The notes beneath the pieces are model-generated. The model saw nothing but the letters and a program-made list of their open reading frames with translations, was not told the origin of the DNA and ran no database searches. The position numbers were made by a program, and so were the translations under genes. A DNA stretch of 64,000 nt, taken from NCBI RefSeq assembly GCF_002165255.2, contig NZ_CP028561.1, positions 434,001-498,000 of the forward strand, given 5' to 3'. The stretch is from Acinetobacter sp. WCHA45 (lineage in GTDB: Bacteria; Pseudomonadota; Gammaproteobacteria; Pseudomonadales; Moraxellaceae). Shown here in pieces: positions 51,760 through 60,959 of the stretch; positions within the stretch are counted from its first letter, which is position 1; each line of letters starts with the position of its first letter.

Positions 51760-52500
51760 TTAGATTTGGGCTTTGTCAAGCTCAGATTGCTTGATTTGAA
51801 TAGGGCTGAGTAGTTGTTGTTCAGAAAATGAAAAATGAGCATCAGGTGCAATGATGAAATGATCAATCAGTTTAATTTCAACGAGTTTACAGGCTTGTTT
51901 GAGTTGCTGAGTCAGATAAATATCTTCTGGTGAAGGTTGAGCAATACCATAAGGATGATTATGTGCAACCACGATTTGGCAAGCCTGTTGTTGTAAGGCA
52001 TAACGTAAGGTTTGATTCAGCGAAACGCTACATGAATGATGTGAACCATAGAATAGTTTTTTGAAATGGAGCTTTCTGAGTTCAGCATCTAAACAAAGTA
52101 CAGCAAAAACTTCCTGCTTTTCACCTTGCAGTTCGTAGCGCAAATAATCCAATACCAGTGTTGATGTATCTAGACATAAACGTTGTTGATGAAAATAGTT
52201 GTGTAGATAACGCCGTCCAAGTTCTTTAACTGCCATGAGTTGGGCATATTTGGTAGAAGCAATTCCATTAAATTGGGATAAGTCTTCAAGTGATGCATCA
52301 AAAATCGGATTCAAGCCACCAAAATGTTGAATCAGAATTCGAGAAAGTTCCACCGCCGAATGTTGTTTTGAGCCTGAGCGTAGAAAAATAGCTAAAAGTT
52401 CTGCATCAGATAGGCTTTGTGCACCTTGTAGTAATAAGCGTTCACGTGGGCGTTCTTGTTCAGGCCATGCTTTGATAGATTGTCTTATTGATTGATTCAT
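51760..52500 (-). CDS. radC: RadC/YicR JAB-domain protein
   Basis: This 246-residue protein has a helix-hairpin-helix-like N-terminal part (SLSDAELLAIFLRSGSK) and a JAB/MPN metal domain. The metal motif reads HNHPYGIAQPSPED; the usual HNHPSG has Tyr in place of Ser, but the metal pattern H-x-H-x7-S-x2-D is intact. The protein is named for DNA repair, but its function is disputed. It is divergent from coaBC, a common arrangement. Confidence 0.93.
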   Translation of the reverse strand: MNQSIRQSIKAWPEQERPRERLLLQGAQSLSDAELLAIFLRSGSKQHSAVELSRILIQHFGGLNPIFDASLEDLSQFNGIASTKYAQLMAVKELGRRYLHNYFHQQRLCLDTSTLVLDYLRYELQGEKQEVFAVLCLDAELRKLHFKKLFYGSHHSCSVSLNQTLRYALQQQACQIVVAHNHPYGIAQPSPEDIYLTQQLKQACKLVEIKLIDHFIIAPDAHFSFSEQQLLSPIQIKQSELDKAQI

Positions 52501-52610
52501 TTTTATTCACACAATTTTTTTATGATGATGATTTTTCCAAGTACATCACTTGGGTATGACCGTATTTAATGCTATTGTGAGCGCCACTGCAACAGTAAGG
52601 TATCCTGTTT

Positions 52611-53867
52611 GTGAGCTTTGATCTCAGTGTTATTCCACATAAAAACATTATATTAGCGGTTACTGGCGGTATTGCTGCCTATAAAAGTGCGATTTTAGTC
52701 CGCCGTTTAAAAGATTTTGGTTTCGATGTTCGTGTCGTAATGACGCAAGGCGCAAAAGCATTTATTACACCGCTCACTTTCCAAGCTTTGTCAGGTAATC
52801 CTGTACATACTGAATTATTGGATCCTGAAGCAGAAGCAGGCATGGGACATATCGAATTGGCACGTTGGGCTGATCTGATTCTTGTTGCACCTGCAAGTTG
52901 TGACAGCCTTGCAAAATTTGCCAATGGTTTGGCTGATGATCTATTAAGCACTCTATATTTAGCAACCAAAGCACCTGTTTGGGTTGCGCCTGCGATGAAT
53001 CAACAAATGTGGGCAGCGAAAGCCACTCAGCGTAATCTGCAAACTTTAGTTGAAGATGGCGTGCATGTCATTATGCCTGATGCAGGCGAACAAGCATGTG
53101 GTGATGTCGGCTTAGGACGTATGCCTGAACCTGAAGATTTAGCACGTCAAGTTGCCGCTTATTTTCATAAAGCACAACGTGCGATTGCTGAAAAATTTGG
53201 CTTATTGGCTGGTAAACGTGTCACTATTACAGCTGGTCCGACACGAGAAGCAATTGATCCTGTTCGTTATATTTCCAATCACAGTACGGGTAAAATGGGT
53301 TTTTCACTAGCGGCCGCTTGTTACGCAGCTGGTGCAAAAGTCACTTTAGTTGCAGGTCCAGTGAGTTTAGATACACCAAATGGTGTACAACGGATTAATG
53401 TAAGTTCAGCTATGCAAATGCTTGATGTCAGTATGAATCAGCTTAAAGAAGGTTGTGATATTTTTATTGCAACTGCGGCGGTTGCTGATTATCGCGTGGC
53501 TCAAGTTGCAGAACATAAAATTAAAAAAGCAGGTGATGAACTTGCAGTCGCTTTGGTGAAGAACCCAGATATCGTGGCGACGATTGCAAAGCAACAACAA
53601 CGTCCATTTATGGTTGGGTTTGCAGCTGAAACCCAAAATGTTGAGCAATATGCAGCAGGAAAATTGGTTGCTAAAAAACTCGATATGATTGCGTGTAATG
53701 ATGTGTCTCGACCTGATATTGGTTTCGCTTCTGATGAAAATGCAATGACAGTATTTTTTGCTCAGTCATACCATATGGAAAAGCGTGAGTTAGAGAAAGC
53801 GTCAAAGCAAGAGATTTCGCAACAGTTGGTAGAAGCAATACATGATGCTTTACTACAGAAGTCGTAA
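52611..53867 (+). CDS. coaBC: Bifunctional CoaBC (phosphopantothenate ligase/decarboxylase)
   Basis: CoaBC joins cysteine to 4'-phosphopantothenate and decarboxylates the product in coenzyme A synthesis. The 418-residue protein has the flavin-binding CoaC decarboxylase at about 1-190 (NIILAVTGGIAAYKSAIL, WVAPAMNQQMW, HVIMPDAGEQACGDVG) and the CoaB ligase at about 195-418 (RVTITAGPTREAIDPVRYIS, FMVGFAAET). The start is GTG at 52611, preceded by TAAGG about 10 bases upstream. It is the first gene of its strand after radC. Confidence 0.96.
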   Translation: MSFDLSVIPHKNIILAVTGGIAAYKSAILVRRLKDFGFDVRVVMTQGAKAFITPLTFQALSGNPVHTELLDPEAEAGMGHIELARWADLILVAPASCDSLAKFANGLADDLLSTLYLATKAPVWVAPAMNQQMWAAKATQRNLQTLVEDGVHVIMPDAGEQACGDVGLGRMPEPEDLARQVAAYFHKAQRAIAEKFGLLAGKRVTITAGPTREAIDPVRYISNHSTGKMGFSLAAACYAAGAKVTLVAGPVSLDTPNGVQRINVSSAMQMLDVSMNQLKEGCDIFIATAAVADYRVAQVAEHKIKKAGDELAVALVKNPDIVATIAKQQQRPFMVGFAAETQNVEQYAAGKLVAKKLDMIACNDVSRPDIGFASDENAMTVFFAQSYHMEKRELEKASKQEISQQLVEAIHDALLQKS

Positions 53868-53889
53868 ATAAAACAGTTTTACTTTTATT

Positions 53890-53918
53890 AAAATGCAACG
53901 AAATCGTTGCATTTTTTA
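53890..53918 (+). terminator. Terminator of coaBC
   Basis: AAAATGCAACG and CGTTGCATTTT pair around AAAT, followed by T. Confidence 0.85.
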
Positions 53919-54021
53919 TGTATGCTAAAACAGCGCCGCAATATATGCGGCCAAATCAGAGTTCAATAAGTTTTGCTTCTGATCAGCCATCTACAGCCAC
54001 AGTTTTCGATAGGATATCTTG

Positions 54022-54399
54022 ATGATTAAAAAAACTTTAGCCACCGTGATTATGTTTTCTTCTCTTGCCCTTAGCAGCACCGTTATGGCTGCGGGTTTAC
54101 ATGATGATATGGAAGCTTTAGGTAAAAACTATAAAGCGTTTAACCAAGCTAAAAATCCACAAGCAGCGACAACTGCTTTAAATAATATGCGTAATGCAGC
54201 AGCGCATTCAAAACAATATAAATTAGCGGTAAATACAACGGACAAAGTACCGACCTCAACAACTTTATTTGATCAAATTATTGTTGAGATTGATAAGGCT
54301 AAAGTACTTGTTCAAGCAGGTAAATTAGATGAAGCAAAAAAACAGGGCAAAAAAATTGCCGAGTTACGTGATCAGGGACATAAATACTATACACATTAA
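54022..54399 (+). CDS. Cytochrome b562-like periplasmic protein
   Basis: This 125-residue protein has a signal peptide ending at SSTVMAA. The mature start GLHDDMEALGKNY puts Met at position 7, the axial ligand position in cytochrome b562, and a His near the C-terminus (RDQGHKYYTH) fits the second ligand. So a four-helix heme protein is likely, although heme binding is not shown. A small electron-transfer role in the periplasm is inferred. The ATG at 54022 follows AGGA; the longer TTG start is ignored. A terminator follows. Confidence 0.85.
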   Translation: MIKKTLATVIMFSSLALSSTVMAAGLHDDMEALGKNYKAFNQAKNPQAATTALNNMRNAAAHSKQYKLAVNTTDKVPTSTTLFDQIIVEIDKAKVLVQAGKLDEAKKQGKKIAELRDQGHKYYTH

Positions 54400-54465
54400 T
54401 CTCATCGAGATGATTGGTGAGTCATCCCTTGTAATCAGCTAAAGTATTTTATGTTCTATCTTTTA

Positions 54466-54496
54466 AAAGCTGTGCTTGAATGAGCACAGTTTTTTA
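54466..54496 (+). terminator. Terminator after cytochrome b562-like gene
   Basis: CTGTGCT and AGCACAG pair around a 6-base loop, followed by a T-run. Confidence 0.75.
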
Positions 54497-54602
54497 TTTG
54501 TACAGAGAGAAGGATAAACAAAAACTTAAACTTAGCATGATTCAGATTTTCACTGCATTTTAAAATTGATACAGTGAAAATGTGAATGATGAGAGGTGGT
54601 CT

Positions 54603-55445
54603 ATGTCCTCACAACAACATTATCAAAAAGTTGCTCAAGCAATTGCTTATATTCAACAAAATTTTCAGCAGCAGCCACAACTTGATGAGGTGGCAGCTCA
54701 TATTCATTTGAGCTCAGCACATTTTCAGCGTCTATTTACGGAATGGGTAGGGACGAGCCCTAAGAAGTTTTTACAATATACCAGTATTGAATATGCAAAA
54801 CAGATTCTGAAGCAGCAACAGGGCAGTATCTTTGATGCGACTTTTGCCACAGGTTTATCGAGTACCAGTCGATTACATGATCTTTTCCTTCAGATTGAAG
54901 GAATGACGCCTGCTGAATATAAAAATGGTGGTGAAGCTTTAACAATTTCTTATCAATTTGCAGACACATTATTCGGTGAGGTTTTAGTTGCTTCAACATC
55001 CAAGGGGATTTGTGCTTTAACATTTGTAAAAAACCCAACAGAAGCTTTACAGCATTTAAAAGAACAATTTCCTAAAGCAATGTTTATTGCTCAATCAGAT
55101 TCACTTCAACAAAGTGCTCTAGCCCTATTTCAGACAGATCACAATCAATTGGCCAAGATTAAATTACATTTAAAAGGGACTGCGTTTCAGTTGAAGGTTT
55201 GGCAATCTTTACTCAAAATTCCAATGGGTCAACTCACGACTTATGGAGAGCTTGCAAAATCGATTGATCATCCTAAAGCCGCACGTGCGGTGGGTACTGC
55301 AATTGGTAGTAATCCGATTGCTTTTCTGATTCCATGCCATCGTGTGATTCAATCGACAGGTGCATTCGGCGGATATGAATGGGGACAAGTGAGAAAAACG
55401 GCGATGATTGCTTGGGAGGGTCTTCATAGTCATGCAACTATTTGA
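54603..55445 (+). CDS. Ada-like AraC/methyltransferase fusion (O6-methylguanine repair)
   Basis: This is a fusion of an AraC-type HTH domain (about 1-100; HIHLSSAHFQRLFTEWVG) with a methylated-DNA methyltransferase domain (about 115-280). The active-site motif IPCHRVIQ supplies the acceptor Cys, and AARAVGTAIGSNP precedes it. It repairs O6-alkylguanine by transferring the alkyl group to itself; DNA binding by the HTH is inferred. It lacks the Ada N-terminal methylphosphotriester domain. The start ATG 54603 follows GAGAGG. Its end overlaps alkB by 14 bases, so the two are translationally coupled. Confidence 0.9.
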   Translation: MSSQQHYQKVAQAIAYIQQNFQQQPQLDEVAAHIHLSSAHFQRLFTEWVGTSPKKFLQYTSIEYAKQILKQQQGSIFDATFATGLSSTSRLHDLFLQIEGMTPAEYKNGGEALTISYQFADTLFGEVLVASTSKGICALTFVKNPTEALQHLKEQFPKAMFIAQSDSLQQSALALFQTDHNQLAKIKLHLKGTAFQLKVWQSLLKIPMGQLTTYGELAKSIDHPKAARAVGTAIGSNPIAFLIPCHRVIQSTGAFGGYEWGQVRKTAMIAWEGLHSHATI

Positions 55446-56040
55446 TATTGATGCGGATCCAAGTCATAACTATTTACCGTATCAAGGCACTGTTCAATAT
55501 TATGGAAAAGTGATTCCAAATTTGAGAGCAGACGATTATTTTGACAAGCTCATGCAAAATATTGCATGGGAAAATGATCAAGCAATCATTTTTGGCCGAA
55601 AAATCATTACCAAAAGAAAAGTGGCTTGGTATGGTGATCAGGCATTTGAATATACCTATTCAAATATCCATAAATATGCGTTGCCTTGGACAAAAGAATT
55701 ACTCGAATTAAAGGTATTTGTTGAAAGCTTAACAGGTGAATTATTTAACTCATGCCTGCTCAATCTTTATCACACAGGTGAAGAAGGCATGGCTTGGCAT
55801 AGTGATGATGAAACAGTTCTTAAGAGAGATGGTGCAATCGCTTCACTCAGTTTTGGGGCAGAAAGAAGATTTGCATTTAAACATAAACATAGTAAGGAAA
55901 AAATCGAGTTGTACTTAGAGCATGGCAGTTTACTGGTGATGAAAGATACAACACAAAGCTACTGGCTACATCGTTTACCACCCACCAAGAAAGTGACCAC
56001 ACCTAGAGTTAATTTGACCTTTAGAACAATTATCGATTGA
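55432..56040 (+). CDS. AlkB-like DNA demethylase
   Basis: AlkB-type Fe(II)/2-oxoglutarate dioxygenases oxidatively remove alkyl groups such as 1-methyladenine from nucleic acid. The 202-residue protein has the HxD iron motif WHSDDE, later His in YWLHRLPP and Arg residues in TPRVNLTFR. The layout fits the ALKBH2/3-like branch. I place the start at ATG 55432 (MQLFDIDADPSH) within the end of the upstream gene; the upstream extension (MLGRVFIV) is unlikely. Together with the Ada-like protein this makes an alkylation-repair operon. Confidence 0.9.
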   Translation: MQLFDIDADPSHNYLPYQGTVQYYGKVIPNLRADDYFDKLMQNIAWENDQAIIFGRKIITKRKVAWYGDQAFEYTYSNIHKYALPWTKELLELKVFVESLTGELFNSCLLNLYHTGEEGMAWHSDDETVLKRDGAIASLSFGAERRFAFKHKHSKEKIELYLEHGSLLVMKDTTQSYWLHRLPPTKKVTTPRVNLTFRTIID

Positions 56041-56052
56041 TTATTTGACAAT

Positions 56053-56081
56053 AAAAAAGGACTGAAAATCAGTCCTTTTTT
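56053..56081. terminator. Bidirectional terminator
   Basis: AAAAAAGGACTGA and TCAGTCCTTTTTT form a 13-bp hairpin with a 3-base loop between alkB and the convergent secB. Confidence 0.85.
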
Positions 56082-56100
56082 AATACTATGATCAGCGTAA

Positions 56101-56559
56101 TTATGCTTGACCTTGTGCATCAGCATCCGCTTGTAAACGTTGCATGTTTGCTTCGAACTCAGCATCAAAGTTAATTGGTGTAAGTAACAATTGTGGGAAG
56201 CTACCCTTAGTGACTAAGTCATTTACACACTCACGTAAGAATGGGAATAGAATATTTGGGCAGTATGCACCTAAGATGTAAGGAAGGCGATCTTCTTCTA
56301 CACCATCAATAAGGAAAATACCTGATTGAGTTACATCAACGATGAACGCAGTTTCATTTTCATTATTTGCTTGAACCACAACTTTTAAAGACACTTCATA
56401 GTGTGTTGGATCAATTTTTTCTGCTGTAGAAGATAAATTGATATTGAGTTCTGGCTGCCATTGTTTAGTAAATACTTGCGCACCAGGAACCTCAAAAGAA
56501 ATGTCTTTTGTATAAATACGTTCTAACGCGAGTTGTGGTTGAACTTGTTCTTCGCTCAT
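56101..56559 (-). CDS. secB: Protein-export chaperone SecB
   Basis: SecB holds preproteins unfolded for SecA-dependent export. The 152-residue protein matches the family: [38 protein letters not shown] and [17 protein letters not shown] near the end. It is a cytoplasmic tetramer. It is the last gene of a rhodanese-grxC-secB row; grxC stops 29 bases upstream, an arrangement common in gammaproteobacteria. Confidence 0.97.
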   Translation of the reverse strand: MSEEQVQPQLALERIYTKDISFEVPGAQVFTKQWQPELNINLSSTAEKIDPTHYEVSLKVVVQANNENETAFIVDVTQSGIFLIDGVEEDRLPYILGAYCPNILFPFLRECVNDLVTKGSFPQLLLTPINFDAEFEANMQRLQADADAQGQA

Positions 56560-56588
56560 GGTTTTTCCTTAAATCTTGGAGTGTGTTG

Positions 56589-56849
56589 TTAAGCTAATAA
56601 TTGGTCGAGTTTACCTTCACGCTCTAAAGCATAAAGTTGATCAAAACCGCCAATGAATTGGTCTTTGATAAAAATTTGAGGCACAGTACGATGATTGGTA
56701 CGTTGCATTAACTCAATACGAACTTCAGGGGCTTCGTTGGAAAGATTAATTTCTTTATAAGCAACGCCTTTACGCTCAAGTAATTGTTTTGCACGTACAC
56801 AGTATGGGCAAGACAGCGTTGAATAAATTGTGACGTTTGAGGTTGTCAT
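56589..56849 (-). CDS. grxC: Glutaredoxin 3
   Basis: This 86-residue glutaredoxin has the dithiol active site CPYC in TLSCPYCVRAKQLL, and glutathione-binding TVPQIFIKDQFIGGFDQL. It reduces disulfides and glutathione mixed disulfides in the cytoplasm. It sits 11 bases after the rhodanese gene and 29 before secB, so an operon is likely. Confidence 0.96.
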   Translation of the reverse strand: MTTSNVTIYSTLSCPYCVRAKQLLERKGVAYKEINLSNEAPEVRIELMQRTNHRTVPQIFIKDQFIGGFDQLYALEREGKLDQLLA

Positions 56850-56860
56850 TTCATCTCTCC

Positions 56861-57277
56861 TTAAGCTTTGGTTTTACTTTTAACTAAGGGTAAGCCTTGA
56901 GCTTTCCAGTTGCTGATACCACCATCTAGACGATAGCTATCTGCATGCGCAACTTTTTGTAATGCTGTACCCGCAACTTGACCTAAGTTACATATAAATA
57001 CCAATGGACGATCACTTGCTTTTAACTCATCTACATGACTTGTGATTTGGCTATATGGAATGTTACGGCTACCGCTGATGTGACCATCACGGAAATCTTT
57101 CGCATCACGTAAGTCGATCAACATGGCATTTTTTGCCTTGACCAAAATACCGAGTGATTGTGGTGAAATTTTACGGCCATTGCGTTGTCCTTCTAAAATA
57201 AAGAACAACACAATTAATACGCCGAGCGCACCAAACAAGAAGGGGTGATTCCCCATAAACTCTAACCAGCGTTCCAC
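56861..57277 (-). CDS. Membrane-anchored rhodanese (YibN-like)
   Basis: This 138-residue protein has one N-terminal membrane helix (about 13-27, LFGALGVLIVLFFILEG) and a rhodanese domain (about 42-134). The active-site loop is VFICNLGQVAGT with a Cys at about 97, and LIDLRDAKDFRDGHISGSRN is a typical rhodanese segment. It resembles YibN, beside secB and grxC in E. coli. Its role is not defined. It begins the operon. Confidence 0.88.
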   Translation of the reverse strand: MERWLEFMGNHPFLFGALGVLIVLFFILEGQRNGRKISPQSLGILVKAKNAMLIDLRDAKDFRDGHISGSRNIPYSQITSHVDELKASDRPLVFICNLGQVAGTALQKVAHADSYRLDGGISNWKAQGLPLVKSKTKA

Positions 57278-57371
57278 AAGTCACCTAAAGTTAAAATCAA
57301 AATTGACCCTGAGTATAACTTATCTCTATGGTGATCAAAAATGTTAGTTCAAGGGCAAAACTTGAAGAAAA

Positions 57372-58430
57372 CTAACTTTTTTGCTGCGCTTCTTGAATCT
57401 CATCAATGAGGCGTAGGTAACTGTCTAAACGACGCGGCAAAATTTCACCTGCGTCAACCGCTTGTTTTAGGGCACAATTTTTCTCATGTGTATGGGTGCA
57501 GTTACGGAACTGGCACAGCCCTAAATGGGCTTCGATGTCGGGAAAACCTGTACGCACCTTTTCTAAACTGAGATGCCATAGCCCAAATTCGCGAATTCCA
57601 GGAGAATCAATTAACGCACCGTTTGTTCCAAATTTAATCAAACGCGTTGAGGTGGTGGTGTGCTGACCAAGTGCTGAATTTTCGGAAATCACATTGGTTT
57701 TTTGTGCAGCATCTGGAACGATGGTATTGATGAGCGAGCTTTTACCGACACCAGACTGCCCAACGAAAGCCACCGTCTCATTATCCAAACGTGTAGACAA
57801 CTTAGATAGATCACCACGAGAATGACAAATCAGAGTTTCATAACCCAAAGTTTCATACTCACTGAGCATCGTGAGAATAGGATCATGGTCAGTCAGTAAA
57901 TCTGATTTGTTGAGTACCAATAACGCAGGAATGTTGGCATCGGCACAGGCCACTAGATAACGGTCAATCAATGTTGGAGCAGGTTCTGGTAACGGCGCAA
58001 ATACAATCACAATCAGGCTAATATTTGCCGCAACAGGTTTAACTTTATGATAACGATCTGGTCGAGTGAGCAATGATTGTCTTGGATAAATCGCAGTAAT
58101 AATACCTAAGCCCGTATTCGGATCTGCTTGCCACTTGACTCGATCACCTGTAACCAAGAGTTCTAAATTAGTACGAGTATGACAGCGCCAGATACTATCT
58201 AACTCGATTGGTTTCCAGAATGGCTCTGGTTCACCTTCGGCAATTTGTGGTTTTTCAGGATGTTGTTCTGGAACCGATAAGGCTTGCACTTCGAGTTGAC
58301 GCCCATAATGCTGAACAACCAGCCCATCTAAATCTTGCGATGTATCAATGTCGTCTTGACGGGATTTGTGTTGTTTCTCAATACGACGCTGTTGTTGTTC
58401 AGTTAAACGACGCTTACGAATTAAAGCCAT
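57372..58430 (-). CDS. rsgA: Ribosome small-subunit GTPase RsgA
   Basis: RsgA is a GTPase that checks late assembly of the 30S subunit. The 352-residue protein has an OB-fold domain, the circularly permuted G motifs in the order NKSDLL (G4), then GQSGVGKSSLIN (G1) and DSPGIREF (G3), and a C-terminal zinc site (CQFRNCTHTHEKNCAL). All are intact. It is divergent from orn, the usual neighbour. Confidence 0.95.
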   Translation of the reverse strand: MALIRKRRLTEQQQRRIEKQHKSRQDDIDTSQDLDGLVVQHYGRQLEVQALSVPEQHPEKPQIAEGEPEPFWKPIELDSIWRCHTRTNLELLVTGDRVKWQADPNTGLGIITAIYPRQSLLTRPDRYHKVKPVAANISLIVIVFAPLPEPAPTLIDRYLVACADANIPALLVLNKSDLLTDHDPILTMLSEYETLGYETLICHSRGDLSKLSTRLDNETVAFVGQSGVGKSSLINTIVPDAAQKTNVISENSALGQHTTTSTRLIKFGTNGALIDSPGIREFGLWHLSLEKVRTGFPDIEAHLGLCQFRNCTHTHEKNCALKQAVDAGEILPRRLDSYLRLIDEIQEAQQKS

Positions 58431-58554
58431 TCATGTCCCAAAAAATCCACACTTTGAAGACCGCAAAAATAGCATGAAGCCACTATAGAATTACAGCCAA
58501 GATGTAATTAATTTGCTACTATTGATGTTTTTAAGCCCTTTAGAATCGCTATTT

Positions 58555-59109
58555 ATGAGCAGCACCCCAGATACACGATTAATTTGGATTGACCTTGAAA
58601 TGACAGGTCTTGATACTGATAATGACAAGATTATTGAAATTGCAACAATTATTACAGATGACAACCTTAATATTTTAGCTGAAGGGCCTGTTTTAGCTGT
58701 TCATCAATCAGATCTCATTTTGAATGCAATGGATGAGTGGAATACCAAGCAACATGGTCAATCTGGTTTAATCGAGCGTGTACGTCGCAGCAAGTTGAAT
58801 GCACAAGATGTAGAGCAGCAAACACTTGAGTTCTTAAAGAAATGGGTCAATCCAAAATCTTCGCCGATGTGTGGTAATTCGATTTGCCAAGATCGCCGTT
58901 TCTTGCATCGTTTAATGCCAGAGTTGGAACAATTTTTCCATTACCGTAATTTAGATGTGTCTTCTGTGAAAGAGTTAGCGAAACGCTGGAGACCTGAAAT
59001 TATGAGTGGTTTAAAGAAAAATGCCTCACATTTGGCAATGGACGATATTCGTGATTCGATTGCTGAATTAAAATATTACCGTGAATACTTTTTTATTATG
59101 AATCATTAA
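58555..59109 (+). CDS. orn: Oligoribonuclease
   Basis: Orn degrades very short RNAs, including pGpG, the breakdown product of cyclic-di-GMP. The 184-residue DEDDh exonuclease has [10 protein letters not shown] (Asp and Glu ligands), [15 protein letters not shown] (Asp) and [10 protein letters not shown] (His and Asp). I place the start at ATG 58555 ([11 protein letters not shown]), giving the usual size; earlier in-frame codons to 58513 lie before the family start. It is divergent from rsgA. Confidence 0.96.
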   Translation: MSSTPDTRLIWIDLEMTGLDTDNDKIIEIATIITDDNLNILAEGPVLAVHQSDLILNAMDEWNTKQHGQSGLIERVRRSKLNAQDVEQQTLEFLKKWVNPKSSPMCGNSICQDRRFLHRLMPELEQFFHYRNLDVSSVKELAKRWRPEIMSGLKKNASHLAMDDIRDSIAELKYYREYFFIMNH

Positions 59110-59162
59110 AAGTCATTGATTCTCAAAAGTAGTTGGCTGTGATATTGGCTAATAAAATGGTA

Positions 59163-59208
59163 ACCCCAAAATAATGAGCATTAAGCTGATTGTTTTGGGG
59201 TGAATTTT
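59163..59208 (+). terminator. Candidate terminator of orn
   Basis: ACCCCAAAA and TTTTGGGGT pair over a 21-base loop, followed by GAATTTTT. The loop is long, so the call is moderate. Confidence 0.45.
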
Positions 59209-59248
59209 TGATGCATGCATTGATTGATAAGTGATTTTAGTTTGAAGC

Positions 59249-60448
59249 CTAGCAATTATTTGCAGTATTTTCATTTTTATAAATTAAGTAATTATCCAAT
59301 AAACTAAAAAGTATACAGGCAAAAACAAGACTTATTCCAGCGATGCACGTCATTGTCCAACCACCATGATTCCATGAAAAAATCCCAAGTGCAGAGCCAC
59401 AAGCACCGCCTGTAAAATACGCCGTCATATATATGGCATTAATTCGAGATTTTGCATCAGGTCTTAAACGGAAAATAATACTTTGATTACTGGTATGGAC
59501 AAGCGCTAAAGCCAATTGGGTAACGGCAAATCCAAGAATGTAGCTGAATAGAAAAGTTTGTCCAAAATAGAAACAAATCCAACTGAGGATGAACAAGCCA
59601 CAACCGATCCAAGTTAATTGTTTGGTATAACCTTGGTCAGCGTAACGACCTATATATTGAGTTGATAATGCGCCGAAAATACCGACAAGGCTAACCATTC
59701 CAATCACAAGGTCAGGAAGATGATGTGCTGCTGTGAGCAATAAAGCAATCGTTGAGTACAAAATACTGACTGCCGCAAATGCAAAAGCACCTGTCAATGC
59801 ACGTAATAGCAAACGTTTTTCTTGTTTTAATAATTCAGCCATAGAGACAAAAATTTGTCTGTAATCCATTTTGATTCGCATAACATATGGAAGTCGACTT
59901 TTGAGTGCATAAGCCAAAATCAACATTAAAATACCACTCACGACATAAATGACTTTCCAATGAAACAAATTTGAAAACAGCCCTGCAAGACTTGTGGAAA
60001 GTAAAATACCAACCAATAAACCACTCATGAGAAAGCCAACAACTTCACCTGTTTTTTCTGGTTCAACAGTCATGGTTGCGAGTGGAATTAACACTTGAGC
60101 AGCGACAGAAAATAGTCCAACTAGAATTGTACCAATCCAAAGCATTGGTAGATTCACAGAGAAAGCACAAATAAATAGGCCTACCGCACATAATGCCATT
60201 AAGAGCGGAATAAATTTGGTCTTATTAACGACATCGCCCATTGGAACAATAAAGAGCAAACCGAGCGCATAAGAAACTTGAGCAAAAGTTACAGTCAGGG
60301 CTGCTTGCCCCTCTGTCACTGCAAAAAATTGCTGAATGGAGTGAATTAAGGGTTGGCTATAATAGTTTGCACCTGCGCATAAACCACATGCTGTTGCCAT
60401 AAACCAGAGTAAGGCTTTATTTTGACTCATATTTTGGGTGTTTGACAT
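59249..60448 (-). CDS. MFS transporter (drug efflux-like)
   Basis: This 399-residue protein has about 12 membrane helices and the MFS pattern after helix 2 (LLFIVPMGDVVNKTKFIPLL). It resembles the drug-resistance/sugar-efflux branch (LTVTFAQVSYALG, GEVVGFLMSGLLVGILLS). The substrate is unknown. It is the second gene after ridA, 20 bases downstream, in a unit driven from a SoxR-type promoter; redox-active compounds are therefore plausible inducers. Confidence 0.85.
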   Translation of the reverse strand: MSNTQNMSQNKALLWFMATACGLCAGANYYSQPLIHSIQQFFAVTEGQAALTVTFAQVSYALGLLFIVPMGDVVNKTKFIPLLMALCAVGLFICAFSVNLPMLWIGTILVGLFSVAAQVLIPLATMTVEPEKTGEVVGFLMSGLLVGILLSTSLAGLFSNLFHWKVIYVVSGILMLILAYALKSRLPYVMRIKMDYRQIFVSMAELLKQEKRLLLRALTGAFAFAAVSILYSTIALLLTAAHHLPDLVIGMVSLVGIFGALSTQYIGRYADQGYTKQLTWIGCGLFILSWICFYFGQTFLFSYILGFAVTQLALALVHTSNQSIIFRLRPDAKSRINAIYMTAYFTGGACGSALGIFSWNHGGWTMTCIAGISLVFACILFSLLDNYLIYKNENTANNC

Positions 60449-60468
60449 AATATTCTCTTCTCTGGTTC

Positions 60469-60888
60469 TTAGGCAGTATACGCAGTCGCTTCGATTTCAA
60501 TTTGCATTTCTGGTAATGCTAAGCCTGTGACTGGAATAAGTGTACAAACAGGGAATTCATAAGTTTTCCAAAGATCCACTATTGTTTTAATCACCAGCTG
60601 ATGTTTCTGAGTGTCATGATCAACAATCAGAACACGTAACACGGCAATATCTGAAAGTGTTGCTTGAATTGAGGCTAAAGCCTGTTGAATATTATAAAAG
60701 ACTTGTTGTACCTGTTGGTCAAAAAAAGGTGAAAGTTCACCATTTTTATTTTCTCCACCTTGCCCCGCGAGATGAATAATTCGCATATTCGGTTTCACAA
60801 CAGCAATATGACTATATCCATTGCTTCTAGGATGATAGAGCGCTTCAGGATGAATTATTTGAAAGGCTTGAGTATTTATTTTATTCAT
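60469..60888 (-). CDS. RidA-family protein
   Basis: This 139-residue RidA/YjgF-like protein has the family pattern AGQGGENKNGELSPFFDQQVQ, NIQQALASIQATLSDIAVLRV and LIPVTGLALPEMQIEIEATA. RidA proteins hydrolyse reactive enamine/imine intermediates; subgroups differ in activity. The Arg found in canonical RidA before the end is not evident here, so it may belong to a non-canonical subgroup. It is the first gene of a two-gene unit with an MFS transporter. Confidence 0.8.
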   Translation of the reverse strand: MNKINTQAFQIIHPEALYHPRSNGYSHIAVVKPNMRIIHLAGQGGENKNGELSPFFDQQVQQVFYNIQQALASIQATLSDIAVLRVLIVDHDTQKHQLVIKTIVDLWKTYEFPVCTLIPVTGLALPEMQIEIEATAYTA

Positions 60889-60921
60889 TACGGTACATCT
60901 TTATAAAATATGATATCTGCT

Positions 60922-60952
60922 ACTATCAAAGTTCAAGTTAACTAGAGATCAA
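60922..60952 (-). promoter_or_regulatory. SoxR-type promoter and operator of ridA-MFS
   Basis: On the minus strand a TTGATC -35 box (60947-60952) and a GATAGT -10 box (60922-60927) are separated by exactly 19 bases, the long spacer typical of MerR-family promoters. The spacer contains the palindrome-like element 60931-60948, GTTCAAGTTAACTAGAGA. It agrees with the E. coli soxS operator CCTCAAGTTAACTTGAGG at 14 of 18 positions. SoxR would twist this spacer when oxidised. The ridA start lies about 34 bases downstream. Confidence 0.75.
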
Positions 60953-60959
60953 GGAAATT

